Source of the DNA: Nakamurella flava
GTDB lineage: Bacteria > Actinomycetota > Actinomycetes > Mycobacteriales > Nakamurellaceae
Reading direction: 5' to 3'
Assembly: GCF_005298075.1 (NCBI RefSeq)
Contig: NZ_SZZH01000005.1
Span: 1 to 64,000 of the forward strand
Length of the DNA stretch: 64,000 nt
In this document: positions 1-8,589 of the stretch, one piece after another
Position numbering within the stretch: position 1 is the stretch's first letter
How the letters are laid out: every line of letters starts with the position of its first letter
Translations under genes and position numbers: made by a program
Notes under the pieces: model-generated
What the model was told of the DNA's origin: nothing
Databases searched by the model: none
The model's input: only the letters and a program-made list of their open reading frames with translations

Positions 1-1122
1 AGCCCGAGGACCCAACCCCCCCCCCCCCCCCCCCCCCCCCCCGGGGGCGCGCCCCCCCCCCCCCCCCGGCCCGGGGGGCCCCCCCCCCCCCCCCCCCCCC
101 GGCGGGGGGGCCGGCGGACCGGCGCTCTCCCGGACCACCAGGGTGGCCGGGACGACGGGCGGCGGCGCCGGCGTGCCGTTCAGCGCGGAGAGCAGGATGT
201 CCATGCACAGGCGCCCCAGCGAGTCCAGGTCCTGACGCACCGTCGTCAGGGCCGGCTCGAAGTAGTCCGCCCCCGGCATGTCGTCGAATCCGACCACCGA
301 GACCTGTTCCGGGACAGCGATGTTCGCATCGTGCAGCGCCTTCAGCAGGCCGAGGGCCATCAGGTCGTTGGCCACGAACACCGCTGACGGCAGCGACGCC
401 CGCCGCAGGAGCTGCCGACCGATGCGGTGACCACTGGCCGCCGTCCAGTCGCCGGACCGCAGCAGTCCCGGCCGCAGGCCGTGTGCGGCCAGCTCCCGGC
501 GCCAGCCCAGCAGACGGGCGGTCGCGTCGAACCACGGCTCGGGGCCCGAGACGTGGGCGATGTCCCGGTGTCCCAACTCGATGAGATGGCGCACCGCCAG
601 CCGTGCCCCGCCCTCCTGGTCGATCGCGGCGATCTGCACCCCCGGGGCCGGATCGGCGCCGGCCGCGATGAGTACCACCGGGACGTCGGTGACGAACGGG
701 TCCGCGATGTGGCTCAGCGCCGCCTCGGGAGCGACCACGACGATCCCGTCGACCCCCTGGTCGACGAACCGGCGCAGGGCGGCGTCGACGGCGACCGGTT
801 CGATGCTGGCCATGCCGGCCACGTTGACGTAGTAACCGGCCTTCCGTGCCGCGTGCTCGACCGCGACCAGCGTGCCGATCGGACCCCACAGCGGGGAGGA
901 GCTGGTGATCACGCCGATGGTGTTGGACCGTCGGGTCACCAGGGCCCGCGCGGCGGCGTTGCGCCGGTAGCCGAGCTCGGCGATCGCCGCCTTGACCCGC
1001 TCCTTGGTCTCCGGCCGGACGTTCGGGTGGTCGTTGATGACGCGACTGACCGTCTGGTGGCTCACGCCGGCCAGCCGGGCGACGTCGTACAGGCCCGGTG
1101 GACGGGCGCGGTGCATGGTCAT
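1..1122 (-). CDS. LacI-family transcriptional regulator, copy 1 (3' end unreliable)
   Basis: Cytoplasmic DNA-binding repressor, probably of the arabinose locus. Translation from the ATG at 1122 gives a LacI helix-turn-helix (LYDVARLAGVSHQTVSRV) followed by a periplasmic-binding-protein-like effector domain ending near LVVRES. It is a close paralogue of the next gene, and the recognition helices are identical. The start overlaps the stop of that gene by ATGA, so the two are translationally coupled at the end of the ABC importer operon. Recognisable homology ends near base 120. From there the frame runs without a stop through a C/G homopolymer block to the window edge, so the real C-terminus is unknown. 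C. glutamicum is known to use a LacI-type AraR for its arabinose genes, which supports the assigned role. Family call is firm; effector is inferred. Confidence 0.8.
   Translation of the reverse strand, partial: MTMHRARPPGLYDVARLAGVSHQTVSRVINDHPNVRPETKERVKAAIAELGYRRNAAARALVTRRSNTIGVITSSSPLWGPIGTLVAVEHAARKAGYYVNVAGMASIEPVAVDAALRRFVDQGVDGIVVVAPEAALSHIADPFVTDVPVVLIAAGADPAPGVQIAAIDQEGGARLAVRHLIELGHRDIAHVSGPEPWFDATARLLGWRRELAAHGLRPGLLRSGDWTAASGHRIGRQLLRRASLPSAVFVANDLMALGLLKALHDANIAVPEQVSVVGFDDMPGADYFEPALTTVRQDLDSLGRLCMDILLSALNGTPAPPPVVPATLVVRESAGPPAPPPGGGGGGGPPGPGGGGGRAPGGGGGGGGGLGPRA
16..110. repeat. C/G homopolymer block, probable assembly artefact
   Basis: About 95 bases made almost only of C runs with short G runs. 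It sits at the 3' end of a LacI gene and replaces the C-terminal tail present in the paralogue at 1119-2237. A second block of the same texture is at 13470-13560. No coding or structural logic is visible. A base-calling or consensus error in a hard GC stretch is the simplest reading. Confidence 0.7.
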
Positions 1123-2237
1123 CGCGGCTCAGTGTGCCCGTCCGGGCGGCGAGCCGCCCACCCGGCGTCCCGGACCGGTCCGGCCGTGCTCCCGCGCACG
1201 ACAAGGGCGGCCGGCACGGTGGTCGGCGCGGCTGTCGGCGAGCCCGGTTCGCGGGTGAGCATGTCGATGCAGAGCCGACCCAGCGCGTCCAGGTCCTGCC
1301 GCACCGTCGTCAGTGACGGCGCGAGGAAGTCCACGCCCGGCATGTCGTCGAAGCCGACGACCGAGACGTCCTGCGGCACCCGCAGGCCGCCGTGGCGGAG
1401 CGCCTTGATCACGCCGATGGCCATCAGATCGTTGGCGACGAAGACGGCGGTCGGCACCGGTCCACGGCGGATCAACCGGGCCCCGGCCGCGTACCCGCTC
1501 GCCGAACTCCAGTCGCCGGACAGCAGCACCTCGGCCGGAAGGTCGTGCGCCGACAACTCCCGGCGCCACCCCCGCAGACGGGCGGTGGCGTCGAACCAGG
1601 GCTCGGGGCCGGAGATGTGCGCGATCTCCCGATGCCCCAGGTCGACCAGATGCCGGACGGCCGCGCGCGCCCCGCCCTCCTGGTCGACGGCGGCGATCTG
1701 CACGCCGACGGCGGGCTCGGCCCCGGCCGCGACCAGCACCACGGGAACGTCGGTGACGAACGGTTCGGCGATGTGGCTCACCGCGGCCTCGGGGGCCACC
1801 ACCACGATCCCGTCCACGCCCTGGTCGACGAACCTGCGGAGCGTGGCGTCAACCACGGCCGGGTCGATACTGGCCATGCCGGCCACGTTGACGCCGAACC
1901 CGGTGTCCCGGGCCGCCCGCTCCAGGGCGACCAGGGTGCCGATGGGCCCCCACAGCGGTGCGGCGCTGGTAATCACCCCGATGGTGTTCGACCGCCGGGT
2001 CACCAGGGTGCGGGCGGCCGCGTTGCTCCGGTAGCCCAGCTCGGCGATGGCCGTCATCACCTTGTGCCGGGTCGAGACGCGGACGTGGGGGTGGTGGTTG
2101 ACGACCCGGCTGACCGTCTGATGGCTGACGCCGGCCAACCGGGCCACGTCGTAGAGATCCGGTGGTCGGGCCCGCTGGAACGGGACCACCGCCGGGGCCG
2201 TCACCGGGTCGACGACGGCCTCAGGTTCGGCGGACAA
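1119..2237 (-). CDS. LacI-family transcriptional regulator, copy 2
   Basis: A 372-residue repressor. The N-terminal HTH is at about residues 29-50 (LYDVARLAGVSHQTVSRV), followed by a hinge with the LacI-typical AELGYRSNAAA and a sugar-binding domain to about residue 345. Motifs such as VSVVGFDDMPG near the C-terminus are standard for LacI effector domains. The start overlaps the end of the upstream permease gene by 17 bases, so it is the fifth gene of the importer operon and is probably autoregulated with it. The palindromic sites TGTTAGCGCTAACA and TGTGAGCGCTAACA in the divergent promoter region are its most likely operators. The ligand is presumably L-arabinose or a related furanose, from context only. 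Confidence 0.88.
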   Translation of the reverse strand: MSAEPEAVVDPVTAPAVVPFQRARPPDLYDVARLAGVSHQTVSRVVNHHPHVRVSTRHKVMTAIAELGYRSNAAARTLVTRRSNTIGVITSAAPLWGPIGTLVALERAARDTGFGVNVAGMASIDPAVVDATLRRFVDQGVDGIVVVAPEAAVSHIAEPFVTDVPVVLVAAGAEPAVGVQIAAVDQEGGARAAVRHLVDLGHREIAHISGPEPWFDATARLRGWRRELSAHDLPAEVLLSGDWSSASGYAAGARLIRRGPVPTAVFVANDLMAIGVIKALRHGGLRVPQDVSVVGFDDMPGVDFLAPSLTTVRQDLDALGRLCIDMLTREPGSPTAAPTTVPAALVVRGSTAGPVRDAGWAARRPDGHTEPR

Positions 2238-3261
2238 CGAGACGCTGGATCACGATGAAGAACAGCACCAGCACGCCGATCATCACGCGCGTCCAGCCGG
2301 TGTTCAGGTCACCGTCGAACTCCTTGAACGCGTAGATGACCCCGAGCACCAGCACCCCGAGGAACGACCCGAGCACGTAGCCGGTGCCGCCGGCCAGCAG
2401 GGTGCCGCCGATGACGACGGCGGCGATGGCGTTCAGTTCGTACCCGATGCCGGCCACCGGGTCACCGGAGGCGGTGTAGAAGGCGAACAGCAGCCCGGCG
2501 ACACCGGCGCACAGGCCGCTGATGACGTAGACGGAGATCTTCGTCCGCGAGACCGCCATACCCATGAGCCGGGCGGAACTCTCGTTGCCACCGACCGCGT
2601 AGACGGTGCGTCCGAAGCGGCTGTAGTGCAGGACCGCGAAGGCGGTCAGCAGCACGGCCAGCGCGATGACGACCGACGGCGTCGTGTACACGTCGGACAC
2701 CCGGACCTTGCCGCGCAGGTTGGTCGAGGTGACCTCGAACAGATCGAGGTGGGCGGTGTTCATGGTCTGGAAGAACGGGTTGTCGATGGCGATCGACCGG
2801 TCGGTGATGACCAGGCACAGCCCCCGGGCCAGGAACATCGAGGCGAGTGTCGCGATGAACGGTTGGATGCCGAAGTAGCTGACCATGACGCCGTTCAGCA
2901 GGCCGAGCAGGGACCCGATGAGAAGGACCGCCACGATGACCACCGGGGCCGACCAGCCGGCCTGCAGCAGCGTGGCGGCGACCACCGAGCCGAGCGCCAT
3001 CATGGCGCCGACCGACAGGTCGATCCCGCCGGAGATGATGACGAAGGTCATCCCGACGGCCAGCGGCAGCAGGAAGACGTTCTTGCCGAGGAGGTCGAGC
3101 AGCGCCTGCCCGGAGGTGAAGTTCGGGTACAGCAGGCTGCCGGCCACGAGCATGAGGGCGAGCAGGGCGACCGTGATGCCGACCGTGGAGTACTGGGCGT
3201 AGCGGCTGAAGCGTCGGCGCCGGGGACGGGCCGCGGCGACGGCCGACTCGGTGATCGTCAT
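2221..3261 (-). CDS. sugar ABC transporter permease, YjfF-like
   Basis: A 346-residue inner-membrane permease of the ribose/arabinose/galactofuranose (CUT2) class, one of two permeases in this importer. About eight to ten hydrophobic segments are visible. The conserved segment GMTFVIISGGIDLSVGA near residue 75 is the CUT2 permease signature. The ATG at 3261 overlaps the stop of the upstream permease as ATGA, which decides the start; a much longer open frame in this phase is spurious upstream of it. Two different permeases plus a YtfQ-type binding protein match the E. coli YtfQRT-YjfF arrangement (galactofuranose) and related L-arabinose importers. The adjoining araDAB genes favour arabinose here. 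Confidence 0.88.
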   Translation of the reverse strand: MTITESAVAAARPRRRRFSRYAQYSTVGITVALLALMLVAGSLLYPNFTSGQALLDLLGKNVFLLPLAVGMTFVIISGGIDLSVGAMMALGSVVAATLLQAGWSAPVVIVAVLLIGSLLGLLNGVMVSYFGIQPFIATLASMFLARGLCLVITDRSIAIDNPFFQTMNTAHLDLFEVTSTNLRGKVRVSDVYTTPSVVIALAVLLTAFAVLHYSRFGRTVYAVGGNESSARLMGMAVSRTKISVYVISGLCAGVAGLLFAFYTASGDPVAGIGYELNAIAAVVIGGTLLAGGTGYVLGSFLGVLVLGVIYAFKEFDGDLNTGWTRVMIGVLVLFFIVIQRLVVRRT

Positions 3262-4382
3262 GACGTCCTCGTCATCTGCTCGGTGGGGTTCACGGCGGGG
3301 CCGGAGGCCGGTCCGGTGGGTGTCGCGCCGGCCGGCTCGGCGGACCCGGCTGCGCGCGGCGGACCGGTCGGGGTGCCCGGGCGTCGACGGGTGAACAGTC
3401 CCCGCAGCCAGGACTGGATCTTCGGCGACTGCAGCAGGCAGACCACGATGACGACACACGCCTTGAACACGTCGGTGCTGCGGGCCGAGATCGCGATGAC
3501 GACGAACGCGTCCATCGTCTCGATGATGAAGGCGCCGACGAGCGTCCCGGCGAGCGAGAACCGCCCACCGGTGAGCGCGGTCCCGCCGATCACCACCGCG
3601 AGGATGGCGTCCAGCTCGATGGACAGACCGATCGAGTTGGGGTCGGCCGAGGTCGAGTTGGACGTCAGCATCAGGCCGGCCAGGCCGGCGCAGAAGCCGC
3701 TGAAGACGTAGACCAGGAAGATGATCTGGCGGTCCTTGATCCCGGCCAGCCGGCTGGCCGCCGGGTTGATCCCGACCGCCTCGATGAGGGTGCCGAGCGC
3801 GGTCCGCCGGGTGAGGATGGCCGTCAGGGCGAAGATCGCGCCGGCCAGCAGGATCGAGAACGGCACCGCGAGCAGGTATCCGCCACCGATCAGCTTGTAG
3901 GCCGGGCTGTTGTCCGGGTACAGGATCTTCTCGTTGGTGATGATCTGGGCCAGGCCGCGTCCGGCCACCATCAGCACGAGAGTGGCGACGATGGGCTGGA
4001 TCCCGAGGGTGGACACCAGGAACCCGTTCCAGGCGCCGGCGACCAGGGCCATGATCAGAGCGACCGCGACGGCGGTGAGCACGACGCCGACGGAGGCGCG
4101 GTCGGCCGAGGAGATGATGGACATCGATGCCCACGACCCGCTGAGCGCGGCGACCGCGCCGACCGAGAGGTCGATGCCGCGGGTGGCGATGACCAGGGTC
4201 ATGCCCAGGGCGATGAGCACGATGGGGGCGGCCCGGCGCAGGATGTCGACCACCGGACCGTAGAGATTGCCGTCCCGGACGGTGATCTCGAAGAACGACG
4301 GGTTGACGGCGAAGTTGGCCAGGAGCAGGGCGACCAGCACCAGGACGGGCCAGGCGAGGCGCGAGGACAGCAGGTTCTTCAT
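3258..4382 (-). CDS. sugar ABC transporter permease, YtfT-like
   Basis: A 374-residue CUT2-class permease, partner of the YjfF-like protein encoded next. A first hydrophobic helix lies at residues 9-27, with the signature GMTLVIATRGIDLSVGAVAALSG near residue 60 and further helices to about residue 330. A roughly 45-residue Pro/Ala-rich C-terminal tail is cytoplasmic and unusual in length. Start and stop overlap both neighbours by four bases (ATGA), so translation is coupled through ATPase, this permease and the second permease. Function is import of a furanose sugar through a heteromeric channel; the substrate is inferred from the arabinose genes across the promoter region. Confidence 0.88.
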   Translation of the reverse strand: MKNLLSSRLAWPVLVLVALLLANFAVNPSFFEITVRDGNLYGPVVDILRRAAPIVLIALGMTLVIATRGIDLSVGAVAALSGSWASMSIISSADRASVGVVLTAVAVALIMALVAGAWNGFLVSTLGIQPIVATLVLMVAGRGLAQIITNEKILYPDNSPAYKLIGGGYLLAVPFSILLAGAIFALTAILTRRTALGTLIEAVGINPAASRLAGIKDRQIIFLVYVFSGFCAGLAGLMLTSNSTSADPNSIGLSIELDAILAVVIGGTALTGGRFSLAGTLVGAFIIETMDAFVVIAISARSTDVFKACVVIVVCLLQSPKIQSWLRGLFTRRRPGTPTGPPRAAGSAEPAGATPTGPASGPAVNPTEQMTRTS

Positions 4383-5998
4383 CGGACCGACTCCGTGGTG
4401 GTGCTCGTGGTCGCTTCTGCGGGCGGGTGGTTGGTCGGCTCTCCGGCGATGGTCGTCATGATCTCCTCGACGGTCAGGCCGTCGTTGACGAGGTCGGCGA
4501 TCTTCCGGCGGTCCCGCATGATGCCCACCCGATGCGAGAGCCGCAGTACCTCCTCGAGTTCGGCCGAGATGTAGATGACCGACATGCCCTCGTCGGAGAG
4601 CGTGGCCACCAGCTTCTGGATCTGGGCCTTGGCGCCGACGTCGATGCCCCGGGTGGGTTCGTCCAGGATCAGCAACCGCGGTTCGGTCAGCAGCCAGCGG
4701 GCCAGTAGAACCTTCTGCTGGTTGCCGCCGGACAGGTTGCGCACCAGCGTGTCCGGGTTGGCCGGCCGGATGTCGAGGGCGGCGATGTACTTCTCGGCGA
4801 GCTCCTGCTGCTGACGGTGCGGAATCTTGCGCGCCCAGCCACGGGCGGCCTGGATCGCCAGCACGATGTTGGCTCTGATGCTGAGATCGCCGACCAGGCC
4901 CTCGGCCTTGCGGTTCTCCGAGGCGAACGCGATCTTGTTGGCCAACGCGACCCGGGGGGTACGCACCCGGGTGGGGCGCGAGTCCACGGTCACTTCCCCG
5001 GTGTCCGGCTTGTCGGCGCCGTAGAGGAGCCGCACCAGTTCGGTCCGGCCGGAGCCCAGCAGGCCGGCCAGGCCGACGACCTCGCCGGGGTGGACGTCGA
5101 GGTCGAAGGGCTGCAGGGATCCGCTCTTGCCCACCCCGCGCGCGGTCAGCAGCTCGGCGCCCGGGACCCGTTCGCGCGCCTCGCGTTTCGTCCCCTCCTC
5201 GAGTGCGTCCAGGGTGGCCAGCTCGCGGCCGATCATCTTGGACACGAGCTGGAGCCGGGGCAGGTCCTGCACCAGGTACTCGCCGACCAGCTCACCGTTG
5301 CGCAGCACGGTGATGCGATCGGAGATCTCGTAGATCTGGTCCAGGAAGTGGGAGACGAACAGCACCGCCACTCCGCGGTCGCGGACCGACCGGATGATGC
5401 GGAACAGTTCGGCGACCTCGCGGATGTCCAGCGAGGACGTGGGCTCGTCGAGCACCAGCACCTTGGCGTCGGTGTCGATCGCGCGACCGATCGCGACCAG
5501 CTGCTGGACGGCCAGGGAATGGGCCCCCAGCAGCGATCCCGGGTCGATGTCCAGGTTCAGTTCGGCCAGCACCCTGGCCGCGTGGCGACGCATGGCGCGG
5601 AAGTCGATGCCCCCGAGTCCGCCGAAACGCCGGGGCTCTCGCCCGAGCAGGATGTTCTCGGCCACCGACAGGTTGGTGACGAGGTTGACCTCCTGGTAGA
5701 CGGTGGCGATGCCGGCCGCCTGCGCCTGGGCCGGCCCCGAGAACGACACCGGTTCCCCGCCGACGGAGATCGATCCGCCGTCGATGGTGTAGACGCCGGT
5801 CAGCGCCTTGATGAGGGTGGACTTGCCCGCACCGTTCTCACCCATCAGCGAGTGCACCTCGCCGGGGAAGAGCCGGAATGCGACGTCTTGCAGCGCCTTG
5901 ACGCCCGGGAACGTGATGGTGATGCCCTGCATGTCCACCACGGGGGTGGACGGGGCGGCGCCGGGGCCACCGGTGACCGCAGTGTGTGGAGTCGACAT
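4379..5998 (-). CDS. sugar ABC transporter ATP-binding protein, YtfR/AraG-like
   Basis: A 539-residue protein with two fused nucleotide-binding domains, typical of the CUT2 family. The N-terminal domain has Walker A GENGAGKST near residue 55 and Walker B VLVLDEPTSSLD near 180. The C-terminal domain has the degenerate Walker A GLLGSGRTE usual for this family, the signature LSGGNQQKVLLARWL and Walker B LLILDEPTRGID. The first signature is degenerate (SLAVQQLVAIGRA), also common in the family. It energises the two permeases downstream. Its stop overlaps the YtfT-like start. The gap to the upstream binding-protein gene (165 bases) carries two strong hairpins. Identity as a sugar-transport ATPase is certain; exact substrate is not. 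Confidence 0.9.
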   Translation of the reverse strand: MSTPHTAVTGGPGAAPSTPVVDMQGITITFPGVKALQDVAFRLFPGEVHSLMGENGAGKSTLIKALTGVYTIDGGSISVGGEPVSFSGPAQAQAAGIATVYQEVNLVTNLSVAENILLGREPRRFGGLGGIDFRAMRRHAARVLAELNLDIDPGSLLGAHSLAVQQLVAIGRAIDTDAKVLVLDEPTSSLDIREVAELFRIIRSVRDRGVAVLFVSHFLDQIYEISDRITVLRNGELVGEYLVQDLPRLQLVSKMIGRELATLDALEEGTKREARERVPGAELLTARGVGKSGSLQPFDLDVHPGEVVGLAGLLGSGRTELVRLLYGADKPDTGEVTVDSRPTRVRTPRVALANKIAFASENRKAEGLVGDLSIRANIVLAIQAARGWARKIPHRQQQELAEKYIAALDIRPANPDTLVRNLSGGNQQKVLLARWLLTEPRLLILDEPTRGIDVGAKAQIQKLVATLSDEGMSVIYISAELEEVLRLSHRVGIMRDRRKIADLVNDGLTVEEIMTTIAGEPTNHPPAEATTSTTTESVR

Positions 5999-6041
5999 CT
6001 CTCGCTTCCTTCCGTGGTACCCGCGGGGCCCAGCCCGCCGA

Positions 6042-6079
6042 CGGCGCCGGGTCGGACACGGTGGTCCGACCCGGCGCCG
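6042..6079 (-). promoter_or_regulatory. intercistronic hairpin 1 between binding protein and ATPase genes
   Basis: A 16-bp perfect inverted repeat (6042-6057 with 6064-6079) with a six-base loop. It lies between the binding-protein stop and the ATPase start. Such hairpins commonly stabilise the upstream message or cause partial termination, so that binding protein exceeds ATPase and permeases. No U-tract follows, so full termination is unlikely. Confidence 0.65.
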
Positions 6080-6130
6080 GAGCGGGGTCCTCCCGAGCGG
6101 GAGGCGGTCAGGCCTGACCCCGGTGGCGGA

Positions 6131-6156
6131 CGGGACGGCGGCCAGCCGCCGTCCCG
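6131..6156 (-). promoter_or_regulatory. intercistronic hairpin 2 after binding protein gene
   Basis: A perfect 12-bp inverted repeat (6131-6142 with 6145-6156) around a two-base centre, seven bases after the binding-protein stop. Together with the hairpin at 6042-6079 it makes a double structure in the 165-base gap, consistent with an mRNA-processing or attenuation site that sets unequal expression in the operon. Confidence 0.6.
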
Positions 6157-6163
6157 GGCCGGA

Positions 6164-7249
6164 TCAGTACTGCCGGTCGGGCAGGGCGGCCTGGGCCTGG
6201 GCCTGGTCGAACTCGCTCTCGACGGTGACGATGCGGGTCGGGATGGTGTCACCCTTCAGCACCGCGCTGGCCGCCTGGAAGAGCTGGTTGCCCAGCAGCG
6301 GCGAACACTCGACGATGTAGTTGATCTTGCCGGCGGCCAGGGCCTCCATGCCGGCCTTCACCCCGTCGATCGAGACGATCTTGATGTCCTTGCCCGGCAC
6401 CTTGCCGGCGGCCTCGATGGCCTCGATGGCCCCCAGCGCCATGTCGTCGTTGTGCGCGTAGACCAGCTGGATGTCGGGGTTCGCGGCCAGGAAGCCCTCC
6501 ATGACCTTCTTGCCGCCGTCACGGGTGAAGTCGCCCGTCTGCGAGGCCAGGGTCTTGAACTTGGTGTCGCTGCCGAGGACGTTCTTCCATCCGGTGGCGC
6601 GGTCGTTGGCGGGGGCGGAACCGGTGGTGCCCTCCAGGACGACCACGTTCACCGAGCTGGCGTCGGCGAACTCCTTCTTGGCCCAGTTGGCGGCCTTCTC
6701 CCCCTCGGCGACGAAGTCGGATCCGATGAAGGTCTTGTACAGGCTCGGGTCCGAGTCCACGGCACGGTCGGTGAGGATGACCGGGATGTCGGCCGCCTTG
6801 GCCTCCTGCAGCACGCTGTCCCACCCGGTCTCGACGACCGGCGAGAAGGCGATGACGTCGACGCCCTGGGTGATGTACGTCTTGATCGACGCGATCTGCT
6901 TGGCCTGGTCGCCCTCGGCCGAGGTGAACTGCAGGTCGACCTTGTTCGCCTCGGCGGCCCTCTTGATGTCGTCGGTGTTGGCGCTGCGCCAACCGCTTTC
7001 CGAACCCACCTGGGCGAAGCCGATGACGGCCCCGTCGAGCACCGTGGGGTCGATCGGCGGCAGCTCGCCGCTGGCCGGGGCCGCGCCGCTGGAGCCGGAC
7101 GACCCGGAGGCGGCGGCCGAGGAGGATGCCTTGCTGGTCCCGTCCGACGTGACCGAGGACGAGGAGGCGGTCGAGGAGTTGCCTCCACACGCCGCCAGGG
7201 TCAGGGCCAGTCCCGCCGCCGCGGCGATCGCCCACGTTTTCTTGAACAC
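6164..7249 (-). CDS. sugar ABC transporter substrate-binding lipoprotein, YtfQ-like
   Basis: A 361-residue extracytoplasmic binding protein. The N-terminus is a lipoprotein signal with lipobox TLAAC (Cys21), then a Ser/Ala-rich linker to about residue 60. The mature part opens with GFAQVGSESGWR, nearly the diagnostic YtfQ sequence, and ends with SIDGVKAGMEALAAGKINYIVECSPLLG. The GTG start at 7249 is chosen because a GGGAGA ribosome site lies about nine bases upstream and the signal peptide begins there; the longer open frame is not plausible. It is the first gene of the importer operon. YtfQ of E. coli binds galactofuranose and relatives serve L-arabinose, so arabinofuranose is the best guess here. 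Confidence 0.9.
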   Translation of the reverse strand: MFKKTWAIAAAAGLALTLAACGGNSSTASSSSVTSDGTSKASSSAAASGSSGSSGAAPASGELPPIDPTVLDGAVIGFAQVGSESGWRSANTDDIKRAAEANKVDLQFTSAEGDQAKQIASIKTYITQGVDVIAFSPVVETGWDSVLQEAKAADIPVILTDRAVDSDPSLYKTFIGSDFVAEGEKAANWAKKEFADASSVNVVVLEGTTGSAPANDRATGWKNVLGSDTKFKTLASQTGDFTRDGGKKVMEGFLAANPDIQLVYAHNDDMALGAIEAIEAAGKVPGKDIKIVSIDGVKAGMEALAAGKINYIVECSPLLGNQLFQAASAVLKGDTIPTRIVTVESEFDQAQAQAALPDRQY

Positions 7250-7431
7250 CGTTGTTCTCCCAACCAGGAATGGAGCCTCGAGCGGTGCGGACCGACATCC
7301 GACGGGGCGGGACGTGCCCGCCCGTCCGGTGGAGCGGCCCGGGACATTCCGGATGCGCGCCGGTTCGGCAGGTCGCCGGACTGGTTTCGCCGGCGGCGGC
7401 TCGAGGTGAGCCAGGTGACTCACGGCCATAG

Positions 7432-7458
7432 TGTTAGCGCTAACAATCGGTTCGTCAA
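7432..7458 (-). promoter_or_regulatory. importer-operon promoter with LacI operator O1
   Basis: The perfect 14-bp palindrome TGTTAGCGCTAACA is at 7432-7445, a classical LacI/GalR-family operator with central CG. On the minus strand a TTGACG -35 hexamer lies at 7458-7453. A TAACAC -10-like hexamer falls 16 bases downstream inside the operator. Repressor bound here would cover the -10, explaining control of the binding-protein operon by the LacI paralogues encoded at its end. Confidence 0.75.
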
Positions 7459-7608
7459 CCCCCGGAACGACGACGGAGGTCTCGATCCGGTAACTGGAGC
7501 GACGACTGGCCGCGCTCGCGGCACCGCGACGCCCGACTCGCTGATCACCGGGGCGCCCGGCGGCCCGCCAGGTTGACGATCCGGCCACCGTTGCCGTCGA
7601 ACTCCCCC

Positions 7609-7637
7609 TTGGCAGCCCGGAGTGTGAGCGCTAACAT
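7609..7637 (+). promoter_or_regulatory. araDAB promoter with LacI operator O2
   Basis: TGTGAGCGCTAACA at 7623-7636 differs by one base from operator O1. It overlaps a plausible promoter: TTGGCA at 7609-7614, a 17-base spacer, and TAACAT at 7632-7637. The two operators are centred 191 bp apart, so either independent repression or looping between them is possible. Transcription from here gives araD a leader of roughly 245 bases. Confidence 0.7.
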
Positions 7638-7887
7638 CGCCGCACCCGGTGGGCGCGGCCGTCCTCGACCCGCGGCCGCCGGGTTTCCAGCTGTTCCCGG
7701 TCGTCGACGACCAGCCGTCCGTCCCCACCTGCGGGACGTGCGGCGGTGCTCGGCCGGTTCACCAGCGCCGCGGACCTGCGCGGCGCCTCGCCGAGAGAAG
7801 GGGAGCCGGGCGCACGTCGCCCGCACTTCGCGATGAACGCTTGCACCACCCCCAGCGCCCACCGCGCCGGCCCGGGCCGGTGATCCG

Positions 7888-8589
7888 GTGACCATCACCC
7901 CGGACATCCGCCGTGAGATCGACCGACTGCGCGTCGAGGTCGCCGCCCTTCACTCCGAACTCATCCGCTGGAACCTGGTCGTCTGGACCGCCGGCAACGT
8001 CTCGGCCCGGGTGCCGGGAGCGGACCTGCTGGTCGTCAAACCGTCCGGGGTCGACTACCAGGACCTGACGCCGGCATCCATGATCGTCACCGACCTCGAC
8101 GGCGTCGTCGTCGAGGGTGACCGGGCTCCGTCGTCCGACACCGCCGCGGCCGCCTACGTTTTCCGCGAGTTGGACTGGGTCGGCGGGGTGGTCCACACCC
8201 ATTCCACCTACGCGACCGCGTTCGCCGCCCGGCGTGAGCCCATCCCGTGCGTGCTGACGATGATGGCCGACGAGTTCGGCGGCCCCATCCCCGTCGGTCC
8301 CTTCGCGCGCATCGGGGACGACTCGATCGGCCGCGGCATCGTCGAGACCCTGCGCTCGTCCCGCTCGCACGCCGTACTGATGGCCAACCACGGTCCGTTC
8401 ACGGTCGGCCGCACCGCGCGCGCCGCCGTCAAGACCGCGGCGATGTGCGAGGAGGTGGCCCACGCCGTCACCGTCGCCCGGGCCACCGGCGAGCCGCATC
8501 CGATCGACCCGGCCGACATCGACGCCCTCTACGACCGCTACCAGAACGCCTACGGCCAACAGCCCCTGATGCAAGGACACGCCCGATGA
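7888..8589 (+). CDS. araD: L-ribulose-5-phosphate 4-epimerase
   Basis: Converts L-ribulose 5-phosphate to D-xylulose 5-phosphate, the last step of the bacterial L-arabinose pathway; a cytoplasmic class II aldolase-fold metalloenzyme. The 233 residues match the usual size (about 231). Zinc ligands are visible as VHTHSTYA (His103, His105) and MANHGPF (His168), and the phosphate-binding Gly/Ser region NVSARVPG...KPSG is present. The GTG start gives the expected length, though no convincing ribosome site precedes it and an upstream GTG cannot be excluded. It is the first gene of araDAB, overlaps araA by ATGA, and lies under the LacI operator O2. Confidence 0.93.
   Translation: MTITPDIRREIDRLRVEVAALHSELIRWNLVVWTAGNVSARVPGADLLVVKPSGVDYQDLTPASMIVTDLDGVVVEGDRAPSSDTAAAAYVFRELDWVGGVVHTHSTYATAFAARREPIPCVLTMMADEFGGPIPVGPFARIGDDSIGRGIVETLRSSRSHAVLMANHGPFTVGRTARAAVKTAAMCEEVAHAVTVARATGEPHPIDPADIDALYDRYQNAYGQQPLMQGHAR

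Larger units (their letters stand above)
7250..7887. other. divergent promoter region of the arabinose locus
   Basis: 638 bases between the leftward importer operon and rightward araDAB. No credible gene is present. It contains two LacI operators and two promoters (annotated separately). From the predicted araD promoter to the araD start there remain about 245 bases of leader in which no obvious structure was recognised. Confidence 0.7.

Noticed and set aside
4817-7576. 919-codon open frame on the plus strand opposite the importer ATPase and binding-protein genes
   Set aside because: It is the antisense shadow of two well-recognised genes in high-GC DNA; the translation is a low-complexity Gly/Arg/Asp-rich chain with no family motif.
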